Assembly (NCBI GenBank): GCA_025353235.1
Contig: JANXQZ010000022.1
Coordinates: 1-11,898, forward strand
DNA length: 11,898 bases
Source of the DNA: Bryobacterales bacterium
GTDB lineage: Bacteria > Acidobacteriota > Terriglobia > Bryobacterales > Bryobacteraceae
Direction of reading: 5' to 3'
Under the pieces are notes generated by a model that was not told the DNA's origin, searched no databases, and saw nothing but the letters and a program-made list of their open reading frames with translations. The translations under genes were made by a program, and so were the position numbers. Numbering within the stretch: position 1 is the first letter of the stretch; every line of letters begins with the position of its first letter. Shown one piece after another: positions 6,686-11,898 of the stretch.

Positions 6686-8107
6686 ATGTCCTCCGCCGCT
6701 CCCGAGAAGATTAAAGAAACCGTCGCCGATACCAAGCTGCAACTGGCGATTTACACCGCTACTGGCCGCTTGATGCAGAAGCGATCCGATGCCGTGGGCG
6801 GAGATCGTCTGCCGGAATACCAGGCGCTTCGCACGCAGGCCAACGCGGTGAAGAAGCACACTATTGAGAACCTCGATTTCTATCTCGAACAGTTCGAATC
6901 GCAATTAGCTAAGCACGGCGGCAAGGCCGTTTACTGCCAGGACGCGAGCGAAGTTGCCGATTTCGTGCTCAACCTGGCCAAGGAACGCGGCGCGCATCTG
7001 ATAGTCAAGTCGAAGTCGATGACCACCGAGGAGATCGACCTCAACGAGCGGCTCGAGCATCACGGCCTGGAGTCCGTGGAGACGGATCTGGGCGAGTACA
7101 TCCTGCAGCTCGCACACCAGCGTCCGTACCACATCGTCGCTCCCGCGCTGCACATGACGCGTTATGAAGTGGCGGACATCTTCACCAAGGAGCTGGGCAT
7201 CCCGCACGAGGTGGTGATCGAGAAGCAGACGATGATCGCTCGCGCGGTGCTGCGGGATAAGTTTCTCGCGGCCGACATCGGCATCACCGGGGCAAACTTC
7301 CTGATCGCGGATTCGGGCGCAATCGTGTTGGTGGAGAATGAAGGCAACGCGCGGCTCACATCTTCGGCGCCAAAGATTCACATCGCTGTGGCCGGTATCG
7401 AAAAGCTGATCCCTCATGCTCAGGATTTGGCTGTGTTTCTCAAGCTGCTCGGGCGCAGCGCCACTGGACAGGAACTGACCGTTTACACGTCGTTCCTTTC
7501 AGGTCCGCGCCGGGTGGATGAAGTCGATGGGCCCGAGGAGTTCTACGTGGTCCTACTGGATAATGGTCGGACAAAACTTCTGGCCGATCCCGACAAGCGG
7601 CAATCGCTCTACTGCATTCGCTGCGGGGCATGTCTGAATACGTGCCCGGTTTATCGGAAGATCGGCGGCCATAATTATCCCTGGATCTATTCTGGACCGA
7701 TTGGGGCGATCATCACCCCGCAATTTCACGGTGTGTCGCAGGACCCTTGGCTACCATTTGCCTCAAGCCTGTGCGGGGCATGTGCCGAGGTGTGCCCGGT
7801 AAACATCGAAATTCCCAAGCTTCTGCTCAAGCTGCGCGAAGAGGTTACGGCTGCTAAAAGGAGCCAGGGCGAGGGCGGCCTGGAGCGATTTGCGTTTACG
7901 ATGTATGGTTGGCTGGCCTGTCATCCGGCGCTGTTCGCCCTGGCTGGCAGACTTGCCTCCATGCTGGCCCCGCGCGACAAGAATGGCTGGATCCAACTGC
8001 CTGCATTTCTGCGAGTCGGCCCTTTGAAGCATTGGCTTAGCCAGCGCGATCTGCCTGCTCCCGCCGAGAAAAGCTTTCGACAGTTGTGGCGCGAGCGTTC
8101 CAAATGA
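6686..8107 (+). CDS. lutB: L-lactate utilization protein LutB (4Fe-4S subunit)
   Basis: A 473-residue iron-sulfur subunit of the LutABC complex (YkgF homologue), thought to carry electrons from lactate oxidation. The N-terminal and central part is a LUD domain: residues 193-214 read FLAADIGITGANFLIADSGA. The ferredoxin-like region follows, with C310-x2-C313-x2-C316-x3-C320-P and then C363-x2-C366-x3-C370-P, giving two 4Fe-4S sites as in the family. The C-terminal 90 residues form a helical tail containing a conserved WLACHPALF-like stretch. Length agrees with the family. The start is ATG 6686, three bases after lutA. The stop overlaps lutC by the four-base ATGA, so all three genes should be translated from one message. 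Confidence 0.96.
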   Translation: MSSAAPEKIKETVADTKLQLAIYTATGRLMQKRSDAVGGDRLPEYQALRTQANAVKKHTIENLDFYLEQFESQLAKHGGKAVYCQDASEVADFVLNLAKERGAHLIVKSKSMTTEEIDLNERLEHHGLESVETDLGEYILQLAHQRPYHIVAPALHMTRYEVADIFTKELGIPHEVVIEKQTMIARAVLRDKFLAADIGITGANFLIADSGAIVLVENEGNARLTSSAPKIHIAVAGIEKLIPHAQDLAVFLKLLGRSATGQELTVYTSFLSGPRRVDEVDGPEEFYVVLLDNGRTKLLADPDKRQSLYCIRCGACLNTCPVYRKIGGHNYPWIYSGPIGAIITPQFHGVSQDPWLPFASSLCGACAEVCPVNIEIPKLLLKLREEVTAAKRSQGEGGLERFAFTMYGWLACHPALFALAGRLASMLAPRDKNGWIQLPAFLRVGPLKHWLSQRDLPAPAEKSFRQLWRERSK

Positions 8108-8742
8108 GTCGGGAGGCAATCCTCCACACAGTTAGAACCGCGCTTGGCCGATCCGCAGGCCAGATGCCGCCGCCACCTCCCCCGCCCATGCTGCTGGGCA
8201 AAACCATGGACGCGGAGAGCCGCGTGGCTTCGTTTGTTCAGCGCTTCGATGTGCTGGCTGGCAAGGCGGTTCGCGTACCAGACGCCCAAGCTGCCACCCG
8301 CTGGCTGCATGTTTTCCTGGCTGGCAAGACGTCCGTAGCCTGCAACGCTCCCTATTTAGTTGAATGCGGAGTGACCAGCCTTCCTGGCGTGCAAACAGGG
8401 TTTCATGATCGCGATTCCCTTCGCGCCGCTTGCGCGGACGCGAACGTGGGCATCACCAGCGCCAATTACGCACTCGCCGAAACGGGCACGATGGTGATGA
8501 TCTCCAGCCCCAAAGAAGCGCGCCTGATCTCTCTCCTTCCTCCGGTACATGTCGCCGTCTTTCCCGCATCCCGTATTCTAGTCGGACTCGACGAACTTCT
8601 AACGGTGACACCCCTCCCTGCCGAGCAGACTAGCTCAATGGTGCTGATAACAGGACCTAGCCGCACTGCCGACATCGAGCAGATCCTGGTGCGCGGCGTC
8701 CACGGACCAGGCGAGGTGTACGCAATCATAGTGGAAGCGTAA
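8104..8742 (+). CDS. lutC: L-lactate utilization protein LutC (LUD domain)
   Basis: A 212-residue LUD-domain subunit of the LutABC complex (YkgG homologue). The LUD core is visible as VGITSANYALAETGTMVM (residues 115-132), SLLPPVHVAVFP (143-154) and the C-terminal TGPSRTADIEQ (183-193) followed by GVHGPGEVYAIIVE. The start is ATG 8104, overlapping the lutB stop (ATGA); an in-frame GTG at 8086 is inside lutB and less likely. A run of seven consecutive prolines (P22-P28, flanked by Met on both sides) lies between the N-terminal helix and the LUD core. Such a run would be expected to stall ribosomes unless elongation factor P helps. The gene closes the lut operon; no permease or regulator follows. 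Confidence 0.95.
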   Translation: MSREAILHTVRTALGRSAGQMPPPPPPPMLLGKTMDAESRVASFVQRFDVLAGKAVRVPDAQAATRWLHVFLAGKTSVACNAPYLVECGVTSLPGVQTGFHDRDSLRAACADANVGITSANYALAETGTMVMISSPKEARLISLLPPVHVAVFPASRILVGLDELLTVTPLPAEQTSSMVLITGPSRTADIEQILVRGVHGPGEVYAIIVEA

Positions 8743-8777
8743 CCGGGGCGTATAGCGGCGCATCCAATTCGTTTGTT

Positions 8778-8782
8778 AAGGA
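8778..8782 (+). promoter_or_regulatory. Ribosome binding site of the outer-membrane protein gene
   Basis: AAGGA lies five bases before ATG 8788. It decides the start in favour of 8788 over ATG 8782, which overlaps the site itself, and over TTG 8773. Confidence 0.6.
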
Positions 8783-8787
8783 TGACC

Positions 8788-9390
8788 ATGAAATTCGCTC
8801 TTTTCAGTTTTGCTCTCTGTTGTGCTTCCACCGTTGGCATGGCGCAGTCTTTCGAGGCTTCCGTCTCTGGCGGAATATCCAAACTGACAAACAACGCCAT
8901 CGGCGATGATGTTTACTCCAGCGGCGCTGCGGCTGGTGCCAAAGTGCGCCTGACCGACGGCTTTCGTCTCGCCTTCCGGATGGGTTTCAATCTTCGTGAA
9001 CATGCCGGAGCCGAGTTGGGCTATGCCTACAGCCGAAGCAAGCTGCACTTTGACGGGCCTCCAGTCACAGAGCAGGGATTTGGCATTCATCAGGGATTCG
9101 TCGATGGCTTGCTATACGCGACCCGCGAGAAGGCTCGCGTGCGCCCGTTCGCCGCTGCCGGAATTCACTTCAGCAACTTCGTTCCTCCGGGCAGTTCCGC
9201 GCAATACGGACAGGGCGAGAACAAGTTTGGCGTGAACTATGGTGGTGGCGTGAAGGTTCGCCTCACCGAGAAATATCAAATTCGGTTCGATGTTCGACAG
9301 TATGAGATGGGGAAGCCGTTCCATTTGACCAACGCGAGCGGACGTCTATTTATGAACGAGATTTCGGCTGGATTTGGGGTCGTAATCTAG
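8788..9390 (+). CDS. Small outer-membrane beta-barrel protein
   Basis: A 200-residue exported protein. The first 19 residues (MKFALFSFALCCASTVGMA) form a signal peptide with a likely cleavage before QSFEASVSGG. The mature part alternates polar and hydrophobic residues in strands, with paired turns and many Gly and aromatic residues (AGAELGYAYSRSKLHF, RVRPFAAAGIHFSNF, GGGVKVRLTEKYQIRFDVRQY). This is the pattern of an eight-stranded OmpA/OmpX-like barrel. The last residues (GFGVVI) end in Ile rather than the typical terminal Phe. It begins 45 bases after lutC without a visible terminator between, so it may be cotranscribed with lutABC. No ligand or role can be assigned. Confidence 0.85.
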   Translation: MKFALFSFALCCASTVGMAQSFEASVSGGISKLTNNAIGDDVYSSGAAAGAKVRLTDGFRLAFRMGFNLREHAGAELGYAYSRSKLHFDGPPVTEQGFGIHQGFVDGLLYATREKARVRPFAAAGIHFSNFVPPGSSAQYGQGENKFGVNYGGGVKVRLTEKYQIRFDVRQYEMGKPFHLTNASGRLFMNEISAGFGVVI

Positions 9391-9395
9391 CGAGA

Positions 9396-9424
9396 TTGAA
9401 TTTGGATGGCAGCTAAGGTATCCT
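9396..9424 (+). promoter_or_regulatory. Possible sigma-70-type promoter for rpsT
   Basis: TTGAAT (9396-9401) and TATCCT (9419-9424) are separated by 17 bases, each matching the consensus at four of six positions. Transcription would begin around 9431, only one to three bases before the rpsT ATG at 9433, which would give an almost leaderless message. The call rests on hexamer inspection alone. Confidence 0.35.
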
Positions 9425-9432
9425 GAGGAGTA

Positions 9433-9702
9433 ATGGCAAACACTATTTCCGCCTTGAAGCGAGTGCGGATGACCAAGCGGAAGACAATCGTGAATCGTTT
9501 GCGCAAGACTCGCCTACGCCACCAAGTTCGTTCCATGCGCCGAATTATTGCGAAAAACGATGCAACTGGTGCACAGAACTTGCTTCCAAGCACGTTCTCA
9601 TTGATTGACCGCTCTGCGAAATGGGGAATTATCAAGGCCAATACGGCCGCCCGCTACAAGAGCCGCCTTGTCCGCCGCATTAAAGCGATTAAGACCGCGT
9701 AG
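9433..9702 (+). CDS. rpsT: 30S ribosomal protein S20
   Basis: An 89-residue, strongly basic protein that binds 16S rRNA in the small subunit body and aids its assembly. It shows the S20 layout: [21 protein letters not shown] at the start, conserved helical stretches rich in Arg and Lys ([17 protein letters not shown]), and the family C-terminal pattern with KGxI-like [20 protein letters not shown]. Length is normal (about 85-90). GAGGAG (9425-9430) precedes the ATG by only two bases, closer than usual for a Shine-Dalgarno. A candidate promoter sits just upstream. The stop is one base from the stop of the convergent AsmA-like gene, and no hairpin terminator is visible between them. Confidence 0.97.
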   Translation: MANTISALKRVRMTKRKTIVNRLRKTRLRHQVRSMRRIIAKNDATGAQNLLPSTFSLIDRSAKWGIIKANTAARYKSRLVRRIKAIKTA

Positions 9703-9703
9703 C

Positions 9704-11206
9704 TCACTTCTTCCCGGTTAGCGAAACTCGAAATGACGGATGGGCGTATGTGCCGGTGATCTCAACTGGAACCACCGCCCCGTGGTCACCTTTCTTAAAG
9801 AATGGATCCAGCGGCTTTAGCAGAACCGATTTGATTCCGCCTGCGGCGTGCGACAGACTCGCTTGCATCGCCAGCGTGCCGTGCAAATCGATGCGATGGG
9901 TGATTACGTTGTAAGTCCCATGCATATTGGCGATTGCGCCCGGCACGCTGAATGAAAGGTTCGAGAAGGTGGCGGTTCCTTGCCGCAAACTCACGCGACC
10001 CTTCAGATCGGATACGACACTCTCAGGGCCATACTCCTCTTTCTCTTTCCTCGCGCGTTCGCTGAGCTGATTCACTTTCGCCTGCGTCGCAGGGCTCGTG
10101 AATTTCCCATCCTCAACTCCGAATACGCCATCCAGCCGAATCTTCCGCAAGAACTCCTCGTTCTCGGGAGGGAGAACCGCGTGAGCTCGGAATGTGATCG
10201 GTCCAGTTACGGGCAGCCCGTCCGACTTGATCACCAAGCGGAGCAGGTCCTGAATTCGCGCTTGCCGACTGTCCATTTCTAACGTGAGGGTCTTGCCTTT
10301 CACCGTGCCGTGGGCGTCGATGGCTGTGTGTAGCCAGTTCGCATTTACCAATCGCAGGACCGTGTCGCCGTTAAGCCCGTTCACCACGCCATCGAAACCG
10401 CTGCGTATCTCGACGGCATGCTGGCTTGTCAGCACCTCAAAGTTTGGAATGTCCGCGTCCCCTTTTACCTCCACATGACCTAGGCCGCCTTTGAAATCGC
10501 CCTCTGCGGAGAGCAACCCGGCAAGTCCGTGAAAATGGCTGAGATCGGCATGCGTGAAGTGGAAAGAGCCGGAAACGCGGGTAGATCCAGGATCGGTCCC
10601 AACCCACGGGCCGAAGGAGCCTTTCGCATCGATGAGGCCGGGCGGCACGGCATTGCGCATGGACGTGCGGAAAAGGATTGTTTTCGATTTAGCGACGTTG
10701 TTCAAAACCAGCAGGGGAAAAGCGAAGCGGAGCGTCTCTCCTGAATCGCGTGCAATATCGATGGTAGTCCCGTCTGCGATCAGTTCGCCGATCATCGTCT
10801 CAGGACGCTTGGAATCTACCGGGACGGGCGGAGGAACGTGGGTCGGAATAGATAATCGGAGCGACTCGGCGCGCACTTGCTTGGCGCGATGGGTGAGAGT
10901 CAGCACTGCCGTCCAGGAACCCTCGATGGTGAGCTTCTTGATTGTCGCCAAAGGGGGCGCACCATCTCGGCTGACGGTAACATCCTCGGCTATGCAGCCA
11001 GGATGCGGAAAGAACGTCTCGCGCAAATGGCCGATTTTGACTTTGCTCAGCGTGGCCCGGCCCAGCGACTCAGCTACCCGTTCGCGCGTGAAGGGCCAGC
11101 GCTTCGCGAGGAAGATGGAACCGCTGGCCAAGACGGCAATTAAGACCACTGTTCCAAGGGCGAGCTTCTTACCTAGGCTGGGACGGGTGCTCAGGGCGGT
11201 CGGCAT
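9704..11206 (-). CDS. AsmA-like membrane-anchored protein
   Basis: A 500-residue protein with a single N-terminal membrane anchor (about residues 13-34, after a basic KK pair) and a large extracytoplasmic body of beta-rich sequence. The start of the body (ATLSKVKIGHLRETFFPHPGCIAEDVTVSRDG) and the long stretch of repeated short strands resemble the AsmA/YhdP/TamB group, whose members span the periplasm and are implicated in outer-membrane lipid transport. The C-terminal 130 residues (LKGRVSLRQGTATFSNLSFSVPGAIANMHGTYNV) match the style of the AsmA-like C-terminal domain, where a final barrel-like fold is expected. The start ATG 11206 shares a base with the upstream stop (TAATG), so it is translationally coupled to the VOC gene. 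The AsmA-like label is likely; transport of lipid is inference. Confidence 0.8.
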   Translation of the reverse strand: MPTALSTRPSLGKKLALGTVVLIAVLASGSIFLAKRWPFTRERVAESLGRATLSKVKIGHLRETFFPHPGCIAEDVTVSRDGAPPLATIKKLTIEGSWTAVLTLTHRAKQVRAESLRLSIPTHVPPPVPVDSKRPETMIGELIADGTTIDIARDSGETLRFAFPLLVLNNVAKSKTILFRTSMRNAVPPGLIDAKGSFGPWVGTDPGSTRVSGSFHFTHADLSHFHGLAGLLSAEGDFKGGLGHVEVKGDADIPNFEVLTSQHAVEIRSGFDGVVNGLNGDTVLRLVNANWLHTAIDAHGTVKGKTLTLEMDSRQARIQDLLRLVIKSDGLPVTGPITFRAHAVLPPENEEFLRKIRLDGVFGVEDGKFTSPATQAKVNQLSERARKEKEEYGPESVVSDLKGRVSLRQGTATFSNLSFSVPGAIANMHGTYNVITHRIDLHGTLAMQASLSHAAGGIKSVLLKPLDPFFKKGDHGAVVPVEITGTYAHPSFRVSLTGKK

Positions 11207-11556
11207 TATGGTGAGTCATTGTGGAAATAGAAGAGGTTCCCGTCCAGATCCTTTACGGTGAACTGCCATAATCCCCAAGACTTTTTTTCCAGAGGATCCA
11301 CGATGTTTGCACCTAACGACTTCAGTTCCTGGTACGACTCATCGATATCTTCAGCGAACACCCAGTGAACGGCAGGTTCGAACGGCGGCTTCCTCTTCCG
11401 AAAGAATATCGCGACACCACCGCGGGACACGGCCCCAATCTCTTTGCCTGGGTAAAGCCATCCAATCTCAAAGCCGAGCGCATCTCTGTAATGCTGTTGT
11501 GCGCGCTCGACATCAGCGACCGGCAACTCCGGCACTGGCTGGCTCATCGCGTTCAT
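11206..11556 (-). CDS. VOC-family (glyoxalase/bleomycin resistance-like) protein
   Basis: A 116-residue single-domain VOC protein. The first beta-alpha unit reads PELPVADVERAQQHYRDALGFE (residues 9-30). The second half has VHWVFAEDIDESYQELKSLGANIVDPLEK and ends with the typical WGLWQFTVKDLDGNLFYFHN. The usual first metal-binding His of glyoxalase-type enzymes is not evident, and H64 and the DLDGN motif alone do not fix a reaction, so it is closer to bleomycin-resistance-like proteins than to glyoxalase I. GTG 11574, ATG 11556 and ATG 11547 are all possible starts; 11556 is preferred because of the AAGAGA stretch just upstream. It precedes the AsmA-like gene with a TAATG junction. Confidence 0.85.
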   Translation of the reverse strand: MNAMSQPVPELPVADVERAQQHYRDALGFEIGWLYPGKEIGAVSRGGVAIFFRKRKPPFEPAVHWVFAEDIDESYQELKSLGANIVDPLEKKSWGLWQFTVKDLDGNLFYFHNDSP

Positions 11557-11701
11557 TTTCTCTTTTGCGCCCACAGAGATCCCATTTGCTTTCCTTTATG
11601 CAACAAGACCGCCCACTCGTCAAATTAGGACACTACCCATCATAGAGTATGCTTGCGTCCATAACGGTGCCGTGATACGCTCCTTGGCTAGGTTCGGTCC
11701 A

Positions 11702-11715
11702 TAGGATCAATCCTA
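11702..11715. repeat. Perfect 6-base inverted repeat before the exported protein gene
   Basis: TAGGAT-CA-ATCCTA is a perfect inverted repeat with a two-base centre. Its right arm runs into the TAAGGAG ribosome binding site (11714-11720). It could be an operator half-pair or a small element masking the ribosome binding site, or chance. Confidence 0.4.
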
Positions 11716-11720
11716 AGGAG
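11714..11720 (+). promoter_or_regulatory. Strong ribosome binding site of the terminal gene
   Basis: TAAGGAG, eight bases before ATG 11729, is the best Shine-Dalgarno in the window and fixes the start of the last gene. It suggests strong translation compared with the other genes, most of which have weak or no visible site. Confidence 0.75.
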
Positions 11721-11728
11721 AAATAAAC

Positions 11729-11898
11729 ATGAGCACGATATTTGTAAGGTTAACGGTCGGCGCGGCACTCGCGGCGATGGGGGCGTTCGGGGCAACTGAC
11801 AACACTCTCGGGACCTGGAAGGTAAACATGGAGAAGTCCAAGTTCAGCCCTTCTGCTCCCTATAAGAACCTCACCGTAACCAGAGAAGCAAATGACGG
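11729..11898 (+). CDS. Exported small protein of acidobacterial type, 3' end cut by window
   Basis: The first 56 codons of an exported protein. The N-terminus MSTIFVRLTVGAALAAMGAFG is a likely signal peptide (about 21 residues), followed by ATDNTLGTWKVNMEKSKFSPS. The GTWK-x-N-x-x-KSKFSP pattern is common in small secreted proteins found in large numbers in Acidobacteriota genomes; their function is unknown to me. The gene is too short for earlier listing because it runs off the window. It has its own upstream region of about 170 bases and a strong ribosome binding site, so it is probably transcribed separately. Confidence 0.8.
   Translation, partial: MSTIFVRLTVGAALAAMGAFGATDNTLGTWKVNMEKSKFSPSAPYKNLTVTREAND

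Noticed and set aside
10554..11261. Long plus-strand open frame (235 codons) opposite the AsmA-like gene.
   Set aside because: No domain, signal or ribosome binding site is seen; it is the antisense shadow of a GC-rich coding region.
11631..11690. Several weak promoter hexamer pairs upstream of the terminal exported protein gene (for example TTGCGT with TACGCT at 17-base spacing).
   Set aside because: Each matches the consensus at only about three of six positions and alternatives compete, so no single promoter can be supported.

Overview
The window looks like an ordinary, densely coded chromosomal segment of an acidobacterium (Acidobacteriota, probably Terriglobia). This placement is inferred from gene content and protein style: a small secreted protein with a G-T-W-K-x-N-x-x-K-S-K-F-S-P motif, a BshB1-type deacetylase, lutABC, AsmA-like and WaaE-like proteins, and moderately GC-rich coding sequence. 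No 16S gene or other decisive marker is present. I see no tRNA, rRNA, CRISPR array, insertion sequence, phage gene or attachment site. No stretch above 300 bases lacks a gene; the largest gap is about 170 bases (11557-11728).

Layout. (1) 1-1085: the dCTP deaminase gene dcd, missing only the first base of its start codon, converges on a CxxCxxCC metal-chelating protein. (2) 1123-3475, plus strand: PfkB-family sugar kinase, rhomboid protease and BshB1-like deacetylase, packed with a 4-base overlap and a 2-base gap, so probably one transcript. (3) 3447-5889, minus strand: a WaaE-like family-2 glycosyltransferase, a shortened family-4 glycosyltransferase and a type IV prepilin peptidase, also tightly packed; the last overlaps the bshB1 end tail to tail. 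(4) 5936-8742, plus strand: lutA, lutB and lutC, the L-lactate oxidation complex, followed by a small outer-membrane beta-barrel protein (8788-9390) and rpsT for ribosomal protein S20 (9433-9702). (5) 9704-11556, minus strand: a VOC-family protein and an AsmA-like membrane-anchored protein sharing a TAATG junction; the AsmA gene ends one base from rpsT. (6) 11729-end, plus strand: a truncated exported protein behind a strong ribosome binding site.

Working together. LutABC should oxidise L-lactate to pyruvate with electrons passed through iron-sulfur clusters, but no lactate permease or lut regulator is visible here. The two glycosyltransferases point to cell-surface polysaccharide or lipid A-core assembly. 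Their coupling to a prepilin peptidase may be operon packing or a link between surface glycans and pili. The BshB1-like protein suggests bacillithiol or a related low-molecular-weight thiol, but BshA and BshC are not in the window.

I found no clear undescribed system. The leads are modest: a run of seven prolines in LutC, loss of the second Glu of the EX7E motif in the family-4 glycosyltransferase, a possible near-leaderless rpsT promoter, two short palindromes at translation start regions, and operon pairings of unexplained logic.
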